Shown: piece by piece, positions 1-5,873 of the stretch
Layout: the number at the start of each line of letters is the position of its first letter
Position numbering within the stretch: the stretch's first letter is position 1
Origin: Nocardioidaceae bacterium
GTDB taxonomy: Bacteria > Actinomycetota > Actinomycetes > Propionibacteriales > Nocardioidaceae
Direction of reading: 5' to 3'
Length of the DNA: 7,905 bases
Assembly: GCA_025966335.1 (NCBI GenBank)
Contig: JAICRS010000136.1
Coordinates: forward strand, 1 to 7,905
Translations under genes and position numbers: made by a program
Notes under the pieces: model-generated
The model's input: only the letters and a program-made list of their open reading frames with translations
Database searches by the model: none
Told to the model about the DNA's origin: nothing

Positions 1-2
1 CC

Positions 3-377
3 TTGGTCGGTCGCGCATCCGCAGACGCGCTGGGCGCGCCGACGGAGCTCGGCCGGCCGACACGGGGTCGGTACCGGATGCTCGTCGAACTCGACGGCGC
101 CGCCGCGTTCGAGGAGGACGCCTGGGTCGGGGACCGGCTCCGGCTCGGCCAGGCGCTGGTCCGCGTCACGCACGCGCTGGAGCGTTGCGTGGTGATCAAC
201 TACTCGCCGAGCACCGGGGCCCGGGACTGGTCCGGCCTGCGCGCACTCGCTGACGAGCGCGGACCGGATCGGCTCACGCTCGGCGTCATCGCCGCCGTCG
301 AGCAGCCGGGTGAGGTCCGGGTGGGCGACTCCGTGGAGCGGCTCGACAGTTCCGTTCCGGTCGGCTCGCAGACCTGA
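3..377 (+). CDS. MOSC-domain protein, 3' part (5' end outside window)
   Basis: The open frame enters from the left edge, so position 3 is only the first full codon in frame and not a true start (the codon there is TTG, with no visible ribosome site). The 124 visible residues match the C-terminal half of a MOSC (molybdenum cofactor sulfurase C-terminal) domain. The conserved cysteine is at visible residue 62 in the segment ERCVVINYSPSTG, followed by LTLGVIAAVEQPGEVRVGD, the typical end of the fold. MOSC domains handle sulfur bound to a cysteine and are found in cofactor sulfurases and in YiiM/YcbX-type proteins acting with molybdenum enzymes. The substrate of this one cannot be told, and the missing N-terminus hides whether a beta-barrel or ferredoxin domain is attached. 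The gene ends 30 bp from the convergent comEC stop. Family assignment is good; function is unknown. Confidence 0.75.
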   Translation: MVGRASADALGAPTELGRPTRGRYRMLVELDGAAAFEEDAWVGDRLRLGQALVRVTHALERCVVINYSPSTGARDWSGLRALADERGPDRLTLGVIAAVEQPGEVRVGDSVERLDSSVPVGSQT

Positions 378-407
378 GGACCGGGCGTCCGACGTACTCG
401 CTGCCCG

Positions 408-2843
408 TCAGTCCGCCGAGGTGACCACCCGCAGCTCGCCTCCGCGCACCACGACCGCCACGTCGCCGGAGATGTCGGTACGTCGCACCAGCATCCCCGC
501 GTTCTCGAGGACGGCCATCGTCTCCGGTGAGGGATGGCCGTAGTCGTTGTCCTCGCCCACCGAGATCACCGCCAACCGGGCGCCGAGCCCGGACAGGAAC
601 TCCGGGTCCTGGTAGCGGCTGCCGTGGTGCGGCACCTTCAGGACGTCCACGTGCAGATCGGTGATCGACCGGTCCATCAGCTGCTGCGCCTCGGGCTCCA
701 TGTCGCCGGTGAGCAGGATCCGGATGCCGCGGGAGACCACCAGCAGCGCCACGCTCGCGTTGTTGGCCAGCGAGCCCTCCTCCCCCGTTCCGGCTCCGAC
801 GACCTGCCGGGACGGACCGACCACCTGCCAGCGGAGATCGCCCACCCGCCGCACCTCGGCGTAGCCGGGAACCCGGACCGGGACGCCGGCGCCCTCGGTC
901 CAGGCCGCGACCGCCGCGGCGTTCGCCACCGGGTCGCGCACCGCGGTCACCTCCACCTCGCCGACCGCATGCTCCTCGAGCACCGCCGGCAGGCCCGCGA
1001 TGTGGTCCGCGTGGAAGTGGGTGAGCAACACCACTGGCACCCGGTCGACGTCCAACCGCTGCAGGCAGGTGCTGAGCGCCTCCGGGTCCGGACCGGCATC
1101 GACCAGGACCGCCGCGCCGCCGCCCGCATTCAGCACGAGGGCATCGCCCTGGCCCACGTCGCAGGCGACCATCACCCACCCGGAGGGCGGCCAGCCGGGT
1201 GTCGGCAGGGGGCGTACGACGGTCAGCAGCATCAGCAGCGCACCGCCGAGCGAGCACCACCGGCGTTCGAGGAACCGGGGCATCACCAGGGCGAGCAGGA
1301 GGCACAGCACCGACAGGGCGGCGATCGCCATGGCAGAGGCCGACCACTCCACCGCGGCCGTGGGCATCCGCGCGCTCTGCTGCGCGACACTGACGATCCA
1401 CCACGCACACCAGCCCGCCAGCCGGCCGAGGAACAGGCCGACGGGGTCGAGCAGAAGCATGGTCAGACCGCCGACCAGTCCGAGGACGGTCGCGGGTCCC
1501 ACCGCCGGGGCGACGAGCAGGTTCGCCACCACCGCGACCAGGCTGACCTGCCCGGAGATCGCGGCCACGACCGGCGTACACACCAGCTGCGCCGCAAGGG
1601 GAACCGCGACGGCCTCGGCCACCGGCCGGGGAAGCCAACGCATCAACGCGTCCCGCCACGGCGGCGCCAGGAACAGGATGCCCGCGGTCGCCAGAGCCGA
1701 CAGCGCGAAGCCGATCGACAGCGCGAGCCACGGGTCGAACAGCAGCAGCGCGAAGACCGCGACACCGAGAGCGCGGACACCCTTCTGCCGCCCGTCGGAA
1801 CCCATCCCGATCAGCGCCACCGACCCCATCGCCGCCGCACGGACCACGCTCGGCTCGGTGCGTGCAAGCAGCACGAAGCCGGCGACACCGAGCGCCCCGA
1901 CCACGATCAGCCCGCGGGCCCGCACCCCCGCCCACCGGGCGACGATGAGCACGAAGCCGACGACCAAGGTGAGGTTGGTGCCGGAGACGGCCGCCAGGTG
2001 GGTCAGCCCGGAGACCCGGAAGTCCTCGACGAGGTCCTCGGACATGCCTTGGTCGTCGCCGACCACGAGTGCCGGGATCAACGTCTGCTCGTCGGGACCG
2101 GCCGGGACCACCGCCGCCCGGATCCCGGCGCGCACCGAGGCCGCCGCGTCGTAGAGGCCGCCCGGTTCCGCGAGCACGGTCGGCGCCCTGCTCGTCGAGA
2201 CCACCGCGGCCAGGTCGTCGCCGTCGGCACGCGCCAGCCTTCCCTCGACATTCACCCGCGCGCCGAGCTCGACGTCCTTCCACTCCGTCCCCGCGATCAC
2301 GAGCACGGGTACGGCGGTCCGGTGCGTCTCCCCGCGTCCCGTGACCTCGCGGACCTGCGTGCGGACCAGCACGAAGGGGCCGTAGTCGCCCTGTCGCAGG
2401 CGCGGGTCGGAGGTGACTCGGGCAACCGCGGAGACGAACGCCTCCTCGCCCGCAAGCTCTGCAACCGGGTTGTGGTCGTTGGCCTGCGCCCGCAGCATCG
2501 CCGAGCACGCCACCGCGGCACATGCCGCGACGCATCCGGCAAGCAGCAGCGCCGGCCGGCCCCGGCGGTGCCTGCGCACCAGCAGCGCGAGCAGGCCGGC
2601 GAGGAGGGCGCCCGTGACCCACTCGGGAAGAAGGAACCCGCTCAGCGCGCCCAGCCAGGCCACGGCAGCGAGCAGCACCACCCGGAGGTCCGGGGGCGGT
2701 TGCTCGGTCGCTGGATCGTCCGGTCCGGGCGAGGCGCGACCGGTGTGGCCGGTCGGCCGGACGGCGTGGTCGCCGGTCGGCCGGACGTCGTCGAGGGCCG
2801 AGGTGGCCGCGAGCCCCGGCACGACCGCGCGCGCCTTGACCAT
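408..2843 (-). CDS. comEC: ComEC/Rec2 family DNA internalisation channel
   Basis: An 811-residue polytopic membrane protein, in the usual size range for ComEC. ComEC forms the channel that passes single-stranded DNA through the cytoplasmic membrane. Order of parts: a charged, proline-rich N-tail (1-50) with a short repeat; membrane segments from about 54 to 113; a DUF4131/OB-like extracellular region to about 230; the Competence domain (about 240-510) with the hallmark HLAAVSGTN at 282-290; and a C-terminal metallo-beta-lactamase-like domain (about 555-805). That domain keeps DVGQGDA (562-568), VDAG (581-584), the metal motif THFHADH (608-614), LTGD (711-714), VPHHGS (737-742) and GHPSP (769-773), so its nuclease site looks intact. 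The ATG lies 10 bp after the comEA stop with no good Shine-Dalgarno, which suggests translation coupled to comEA. Natural transformation is unproven in most Actinomycetota, so uptake activity is inferred from the family. Confidence 0.93.
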   Translation of the reverse strand: MVKARAVVPGLAATSALDDVRPTGDHAVRPTGHTGRASPGPDDPATEQPPPDLRVVLLAAVAWLGALSGFLLPEWVTGALLAGLLALLVRRHRRGRPALLLAGCVAACAAVACSAMLRAQANDHNPVAELAGEEAFVSAVARVTSDPRLRQGDYGPFVLVRTQVREVTGRGETHRTAVPVLVIAGTEWKDVELGARVNVEGRLARADGDDLAAVVSTSRAPTVLAEPGGLYDAAASVRAGIRAAVVPAGPDEQTLIPALVVGDDQGMSEDLVEDFRVSGLTHLAAVSGTNLTLVVGFVLIVARWAGVRARGLIVVGALGVAGFVLLARTEPSVVRAAAMGSVALIGMGSDGRQKGVRALGVAVFALLLFDPWLALSIGFALSALATAGILFLAPPWRDALMRWLPRPVAEAVAVPLAAQLVCTPVVAAISGQVSLVAVVANLLVAPAVGPATVLGLVGGLTMLLLDPVGLFLGRLAGWCAWWIVSVAQQSARMPTAAVEWSASAMAIAALSVLCLLLALVMPRFLERRWCSLGGALLMLLTVVRPLPTPGWPPSGWVMVACDVGQGDALVLNAGGGAAVLVDAGPDPEALSTCLQRLDVDRVPVVLLTHFHADHIAGLPAVLEEHAVGEVEVTAVRDPVANAAAVAAWTEGAGVPVRVPGYAEVRRVGDLRWQVVGPSRQVVGAGTGEEGSLANNASVALLVVSRGIRILLTGDMEPEAQQLMDRSITDLHVDVLKVPHHGSRYQDPEFLSGLGARLAVISVGEDNDYGHPSPETMAVLENAGMLVRRTDISGDVAVVVRGGELRVVTSAD
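2748..2787. repeat. Two-copy 24-bp repeat in comEC N-terminus
   Basis: The 16-bp sequence GCCGGTCGGCCGGACG occurs at 2748-2763 and again at 2772-2787, a 24-bp offset that keeps the reading frame. On the minus strand it encodes two copies of VRPTG spaced 8 residues apart (about residues 20-32 of ComEC), in the predicted cytoplasmic tail before the first membrane segment. It looks like a local in-frame duplication in a disordered region. No function is assigned. Confidence 0.7.
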
Positions 2844-2853
2844 CAGACGGCCA

Positions 2854-3993
2854 TCAGATGGTGACGAAGGGCGCTATCTCCGCCAGGGTCGCGTCACCGA
2901 TCCCGGAGACCTCGAGCAGCTCGTCCACCGAGCTGAACGCCCCGTTGTCGGTGCGCCACTGCAAGATCGCCGCCGCGGTCACCGGCCCCACCCCAGGGAG
3001 CGTCTCGAGCTCCGCCTGGGTGGCGGAGTTCAGGTTCACCAGCGGAGCGGGGACTCCCGCCGAGGACGCACCCTGTGCGGACGCTGCAGGGGCGGCGACC
3101 CCGGCAGGAGGTGGCACCCCGACCACGATCTGCTCGCCGTCGACCAGCAGCCGGGCCAGGTTGACCGTGGTCAGGTCGACGCCCCTGCGTGGTCCACCTG
3201 CCGCCTCGATCGCGTCCACAACCCGGGATCCGAGCGGCAGGCTCGCGATCCCCGGCCGGCGCACCTTCCCTGCCACGTCGACCACCACCACCTGCTCGCC
3301 GGTGTCGGTCGGTGTCGTGGACGAAGGCGCGCCCGTGGCGTCCTCCGTGCTGGTGGATCCTCCCGCAGGCACGACCGCAACAGCGGAGTCGGGGGTGGTC
3401 ATCGGTTCCGCAGCGGTGGGGACGATCGTGCCGCCGCCATCGGCGCGGATCACCCACCAGGCCGTCACGGCGAGTGCCGCGGCTACGAGCAGCGCCACCA
3501 CGGTGAGATGCGAGGCTCCGATCTGCACTCGTCCCTGCAGCGTCGGTGGAAGCCGGTCGTGCAGCCATCCCCCGGCCCGGGCGGTCAGACCGACCGACCG
3601 CCGGGCGTGCCGGCCCGGCGCACGTGCAGATGGCGCGTCGGAGGACGTCGGTGCTTCGTCGAGTGGCCCGGCCGACGCGTCGAGCGGTGACGCGGCTGCG
3701 TCGAGCAGCGTCGCTGCGTCGAGCGGTGTCGCCGCTGCGTCTGCCGCGAGTCCGGGCGGCACTTGCGCGGCCTGTGCTGTTTCAGACGCTGGATGCTGAA
3801 TCGCGGCCGGCGCCGCCGGGATCGCCGGGACGGCCGGGATCGCCGGCGGGATGTTCTGGTCATCGGCCTCGCGCGGGTCCTCCTCGGTGGCGGCCGCGCT
3901 GGCGCGGACCTGCGCCAGCTCGGCACTCAGCAGCTCGAGCCGGCGACGGGCCACTTCGGACACGTGGTCGTTGGCCGACTTCCGGGAACGCAT
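2854..3993 (-). CDS. comEA: ComEA-type helix-hairpin-helix DNA-binding protein
   Basis: A 379-residue single-pass membrane protein. ComEA binds incoming double-stranded DNA outside the cytoplasmic membrane and hands it to ComEC. Order of parts: a cytoplasmic N-region of about 160 residues with a short helical, charged start, an Ala/Pro-rich stretch (49-70), a Leu-Asp-Ala repeat region (about 90-113) and a basic patch (124-139); one membrane helix (about 163-182, ending WWVIRADGG); a Ser/Thr-rich linker; an SLBB domain (about 235-293, VDVAGKVRRPG...DGEQIVVGVP); an Ala/Gly linker; and a ComEA helix-hairpin-helix pair (317-379) with LVNLNSATQAELETLPGVG and a second hairpin at VSGIGDATLAEI. The ATG has no Shine-Dalgarno but sits 6 nt after a TAGATT box, consistent with leaderless initiation. 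The next gene, comEC, follows after 10 bp, so the two are probably one operon. The long cytoplasmic region is larger than in Bacillus-type ComEA. Confidence 0.92.
   Translation of the reverse strand: MRSRKSANDHVSEVARRRLELLSAELAQVRASAAATEEDPREADDQNIPPAIPAVPAIPAAPAAIQHPASETAQAAQVPPGLAADAAATPLDAATLLDAAASPLDASAGPLDEAPTSSDAPSARAPGRHARRSVGLTARAGGWLHDRLPPTLQGRVQIGASHLTVVALLVAAALAVTAWWVIRADGGGTIVPTAAEPMTTPDSAVAVVPAGGSTSTEDATGAPSSTTPTDTGEQVVVVDVAGKVRRPGIASLPLGSRVVDAIEAAGGPRRGVDLTTVNLARLLVDGEQIVVGVPPPAGVAAPAASAQGASSAGVPAPLVNLNSATQAELETLPGVGPVTAAAILQWRTDNGAFSSVDELLEVSGIGDATLAEIAPFVTI
3677..3747. repeat. 18/21-bp repeat in comEA N-terminal region
   Basis: Starts of GCGTCGAGC recur at 3677, 3698 and 3716, with a shortened copy at 3737, giving units of 21, 18 and 21 bp, all multiples of 3. 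On the minus strand they encode LDAA/PLDA repeats (about residues 90-113 of ComEA), continuing as PLDASAGPLDEA. This is an in-frame low-complexity expansion in the predicted cytoplasmic part of the protein. Confidence 0.7.
3815..3850. repeat. 9-bp tandem repeat in comEA (Pro-Ala-Ile motif)
   Basis: Four 9-bp units begin GCCGGGATC, GCCGGGACG, GCCGGGATC and GCCGGCGGG. On the minus strand they encode the alternating PAIPAVPAIPA stretch around residues 50-61 of ComEA, probably a stiff extended linker in the cytoplasmic region. The copy number could vary between strains by slippage; that is inference. Confidence 0.75.
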
Positions 3994-4005
3994 GGGTTGA
4001 ATCTA
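3994..4005 (-). promoter_or_regulatory. Candidate leaderless promoter -10 box of comEA
   Basis: Minus-strand TAGATT (4005-4000) matches the actinobacterial -10 consensus TANNNT. It ends exactly 6 nt before the comEA ATG, so transcription would be expected to start at the A of the ATG, giving a leaderless mRNA. This agrees with the lack of a Shine-Dalgarno sequence. No convincing -35 element is visible about 17 bp upstream; the best is TTCCCG. Confidence 0.5.
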
Positions 4006-4044
4006 GGGAGGCGGGTCGGGCACGGGAACCTGCTTCCTAGGCCC

Positions 4045-4053
4045 TGTGGACAA
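4045..4053 (-). promoter_or_regulatory. DnaA-box-like 9-mer upstream of comEA
   Basis: The minus strand reads TTGTCCACA, the preferred DnaA box of high-GC actinobacteria such as Streptomyces and one base from the E. coli consensus TTATCCACA. It starts 52 bp upstream of the comEA ATG. I noticed no second perfect box in the window, so this is not an origin. It could be a regulatory DnaA site for comEA or chance. An alternative reading is that TTGTCC is a distant -35-like element. Confidence 0.4.
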
Positions 4054-4161
4054 CCGCCCCGGTCGATCCGGATGTGCGCCAGATCCGGCGCCCCGTTTCC
4101 GGGCACAGCTCCACGTGCGACGTACCGCCCCACTCGCCGCCGCGCGCCGACCCGGCGCTCG

Positions 4162-4257
4162 CGCGGAAAAACCTCGCGTCTCGACAGTGAGAACTCCACG
4201 TCTCGGAGGCGAAAACCGCACGTCTCAACGGGGAGAAGGGCACGTCTCAGCGGGGAG
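4162..4257. repeat. 22-bp tandem array at the degV 3' end
   Basis: CGTCTC recurs at 4177, 4199, 4221 and 4243, exactly 22 bp apart. On the minus strand the four units run 4249-4228, 4227-4206, 4205-4184 and 4183-4162. Each carries GAGACG (extended to GAGACGTG in three of four), then three variable bases, then TTCTC, TTTTC, TTCTC or TTTTT. An in-phase half copy (CGGGGAG at 4251-4257, matching 4229-4235) reaches into the last degV codons, and a degenerate unit may follow at 4161-4140. The TGA of the first unit is the degV stop codon. GAGA can pair with the TYTC block inside each unit, or with the next unit in the other order. I do not recognise a named element. It could be phased protein-binding sites (22 bp is about two helical turns), an RNA element at the end of degV mRNA, or a neutral minisatellite. 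Confidence 0.85.
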
Positions 4258-5116
4258 GCGTGGGGGCGACGACGACGGCGACCATGCCGGGGCCGACGTG
4301 GGCACCGATCACCGCACCCACCTCGCCGACGAGGACGTCCCGCCCGTCGAGGTTGTCGGCGAGCCGCTCGCGCAGGTTGCCGGCGAGCAGCTCCGCCCGC
4401 TCGGGGTTGGCCAGGTGCGCGACCGCGAGGTCGACCGGGTCCTCCCCAGCCGCGGTGACCGCTAGCTCCTCCAGGCGGCTCAACGCGCGCGCGGAGGTGC
4501 GCACCTTCTCGAGCGAGCCGATCCGGCCGTTCTCGAGCTGCAGCAGCGGCTTGACGGCCAGCGCCGAACCCAGCAGTGCCGCGGCGGCACCGATCCGTCC
4601 GCCGCGACGGAGGTACTCCAGCGTGTCGACGTAGAACAGCGACGTGGTGCGCTCCGCCCGCCGGGTGGCGACCTCCGCGGCCTCCGCGGCCGAGCCGCCG
4701 TCGTCGAGCACGTCGGCTGCACTGAGCACCGCGAACCCGGTCGCCATGCCGAGCTGGCGGCTGTCCACCACGGTGACCGGGATCGGCGCGTCCCGCGCGG
4801 CGAGCTGGGCCGACTCGAAGGTGCCGCTCAGCTCGCCGGACAGATGGATCGAGACCACCTCGGTCGCACCCGCCGCGACCGCCTGCTCGTAGGCCTCCAA
4901 CATCGCCGCAGGCGTGGGGCGCGAGGTGCTGACCGGGGTCCACTCGCGCAGCGCGTCCGCAACCGTCTCCGGGGTCGCGCCGCCCTCTAGACCCTCGTCG
5001 AAGGAGGTCGCCCCGATCACCACCTGAAGCGGGACCACGATGATCCCGCGGCGTGCGGCCAGCTCCGGCGGCAGCGACGCCGTGGAGTCGGTGACCAGGG
5101 CGATCGGACCGGACAT
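4247..5116 (-). CDS. DegV family fatty-acid-binding protein
   Basis: A 289-residue protein covering the whole DegV fold, usual length about 280-290. DegV proteins (FakB type) bind a fatty acid; in Firmicutes they present it to the FakA kinase for phosphorylation. Whether a kinase partner exists here is not visible. Motifs: VTDSTASLPPELA (8-20), the lipid-contact loop STSRPTPA (63-70), HLSGELSGTFESA (91-103), VDSRQLGMATG (117-127), LEYLRRGGRIG (166-176), a basic, hydrophobic segment ending AVKPLL (187-192), and the C-terminal HVGPGMVAVVV (273-283). The ATG at 5116 is chosen because the conserved N-terminus begins there; the open frame upstream lacks homology-like sequence and overlaps the divergent SDR gene. 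A TACCCT box 6 nt before the ATG and no Shine-Dalgarno suggest a leaderless start. The stop codon lies in the first unit of the 22-bp array. Confidence 0.92.
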   Translation of the reverse strand: MSGPIALVTDSTASLPPELAARRGIIVVPLQVVIGATSFDEGLEGGATPETVADALREWTPVSTSRPTPAAMLEAYEQAVAAGATEVVSIHLSGELSGTFESAQLAARDAPIPVTVVDSRQLGMATGFAVLSAADVLDDGGSAAEAAEVATRRAERTTSLFYVDTLEYLRRGGRIGAAAALLGSALAVKPLLQLENGRIGSLEKVRTSARALSRLEELAVTAAGEDPVDLAVAHLANPERAELLAGNLRERLADNLDGRDVLVGEVGAVIGAHVGPGMVAVVVAPTPPR

Positions 5117-5128
5117 GCCCGAAGGGTA
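5117..5128 (-). promoter_or_regulatory. Candidate leaderless promoter -10 box of degV
   Basis: Minus-strand TACCCT (5128-5123) fits TANNNT and ends 6 nt before the degV ATG, the same geometry as at comEA. No -35 match is seen. The agreement of two promoters in exact spacing supports both. The match is still only three defined bases. Confidence 0.42.
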
Positions 5129-5150
5129 CCGGTCGCGCGGCGTGCGACCC

Positions 5151-5176
5151 GGAATCGTCCCGGCCGGGGACTTGTT
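5151..5176 (+). promoter_or_regulatory. Sigma-R/sigma-H (thiol-stress ECF) type promoter of the SDR gene
   Basis: GGAAT at 5151-5155, then 18 bases, then GTT at 5174-5176. This is an exact match to GGAAT-N18-GTT, the consensus reported for Streptomyces SigR and close to that of mycobacterial SigH, which respond to thiol oxidation. It points at the SDR gene; a start near 5182-5186 would leave a leader of about 45 nt containing the Shine-Dalgarno. The function of the downstream oxidoreductase fits. Assignment rests on motif match only. Confidence 0.55.
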
Positions 5177-5213
5177 GCGTCGGAACGGGGCACATCTACG
5201 CCCAAGGACATCC

Positions 5214-5222
5214 GAGGAGAGG
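5214..5222 (+). promoter_or_regulatory. Ribosome binding site of the SDR gene
   Basis: GAGGAGAGG lies 6 nt before the ATG at 5229; its AGGAG core (5215-5219) is 9 nt away. It fixes this ATG as the start, and also sets the gene apart from comEA, comEC and degV, which lack a clear Shine-Dalgarno. Confidence 0.8.
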
Positions 5223-5228
5223 AACCAC

Positions 5229-5873
5229 ATGCGCGTCGTCATCGCCGGAGGCCACGGCCAGATCGCCCTGCTGCTCGAGCGGATGCTCGCCGAACGCGGC
5301 GACCAGCCGGTGGGCCTGGTCCGCAACCCCGACCATGTCGCCGACCTGGAACAGGTGGGCGCGGAGGCCGTCGTACTCGATCTCGAGCACGCCTCCGTCG
5401 GGGAGCTCGCCGAGGTGCTCGACGGCGCCGACGCGGTGGTGTTCGCCGCCGGGGGTGGCCCGAACAGCGGTGCCGCACGCAAGGAGACCGTGGACAAGAA
5501 CGCGGCGGTGCTGCTGGCCGAAGCCGCGGAGCAGGCGGGCGTACGGCGCTACCTGATGGTGTCCTCGATGGGCACCGAGCAGGCCGACCCGGACAGCGAC
5601 GACATCTTCCAGGTGTACCTGCGCGCGAAGCAGGCGGCCGACGACGACCTGCGCCGCCGCGACCTCGACTGGACCGTGGTCCGGCCCGGCCGGCTGACCG
5701 ACGCGGAGGGCAGCCACCAGATCCAGGTCGGCACCCTGGAGCGGGGCGAGATCCCGCGCGCCGACGTCGCCGCGACCCTGCTCGCGGCCCTGCACACCCC
5801 CGAGACGATCGGCAAGACCTTCGACGTGCTCACCGGGAGCCACGACATCAAGGAAGTCCTGCAGAGCCTGTGA
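5229..5873 (+). CDS. NAD(P)H-binding atypical SDR oxidoreductase
   Basis: A 214-residue soluble protein of the atypical short-chain dehydrogenase/reductase group (NAD(P)H-binding, NmrA-like; similar in plan to Bacillus YhfK/YwnB). It starts with a strand and the nucleotide loop MRVVIAGGHGQIA (glycines at 7, 8 and 10). The arginine in LVRNP (30-34) often marks NADPH preference. VVFAAGGGP (70-78) follows the fourth strand, then RRYLMVSSMG (106-115), a YLRAK motif giving the YxxxK pair Y130/K134, and WTVVRPGRLTD (148-158), typical of the family. Members reduce quinones, flavins or small carbonyls or act as redox sensors; the substrate here is unknown. The start is supported by a strong Shine-Dalgarno. 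It is divergent from degV (112-bp gap) and convergent with leuS (19-bp gap), so it is probably its own transcription unit. The sigma-R type promoter suggests induction by oxidative or thiol stress. Confidence 0.88.
   Translation: MRVVIAGGHGQIALLLERMLAERGDQPVGLVRNPDHVADLEQVGAEAVVLDLEHASVGELAEVLDGADAVVFAAGGGPNSGAARKETVDKNAAVLLAEAAEQAGVRRYLMVSSMGTEQADPDSDDIFQVYLRAKQAADDDLRRRDLDWTVVRPGRLTDAEGSHQIQVGTLERGEIPRADVAATLLAALHTPETIGKTFDVLTGSHDIKEVLQSL

Larger units (their letters stand above)
3994..4246. other. degV-comEA intergenic region
   Basis: A 253-bp stretch without a gene. Going down the minus strand from degV, it holds the 22-bp tandem array, then GC-rich sequence with a 5-bp GCGCC/GGCGC hairpin (4144-4158, no T-tract), a CACGTG hexamer (4112-4117), two direct copies of GATCCGG (4065-4071 and 4082-4088), a DnaA-type box, a small dyad GGAA-N5-TTCC (4025-4037), and the putative comEA -10 box. 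Short ORFs that cross it show no protein-like features and change frame with the 22-bp repeat. I treat it as regulatory DNA. Confidence 0.6.

Noticed and set aside
382..407. CGGGC/GCCCG inverted repeat between the MOSC and comEC stops as a bidirectional terminator
   Set aside because: Only a 5-bp stem with a 16-nt loop and no T-tract on either strand.
286..2864. Very long open frames on both strands overlapping comEC (776-778 codons)
   Set aside because: Their translations are Arg/Gly/Pro/Ala-rich with no domain or membrane pattern. They are the usual frame shadows of a high-GC gene whose own frame has all ComEC motifs.
4112..4117. CACGTG palindrome as an operator
   Set aside because: A lone 6-bp palindrome with no extended symmetry or second copy in the intergenic region.
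4144..4158. GCGCC-N5-GGCGC hairpin as the degV terminator
   Set aside because: Short stem, no T-tract, and such hairpins are expected by chance in DNA this GC-rich. It is mentioned only under the intergenic region.
4162..4249. The 22-bp array as a CRISPR
   Set aside because: The period is too short for repeat plus spacer, there are no unique spacers and no cas genes nearby.
3927..5195. Long minus-strand ORF spanning degV and the intergenic region
   Set aside because: It is out of frame with the convincing DegV protein and its composition is Arg/Gly-rich; small ORFs through the array arise from the repeat itself.
5172..5200. Housekeeping sigma-70-type promoter (TTGTTG plus a -10) for the SDR gene
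   Set aside because: No TANNNT hexamer at 17-18 bp from TTGTTG; the GGAAT-N18-GTT match explains the region better.
5117..5497. Longer degV with an upstream start near 5497
   Set aside because: The extra 127 residues look non-protein-like, overlap the SDR gene and precede the conserved DegV N-terminus at 5116.
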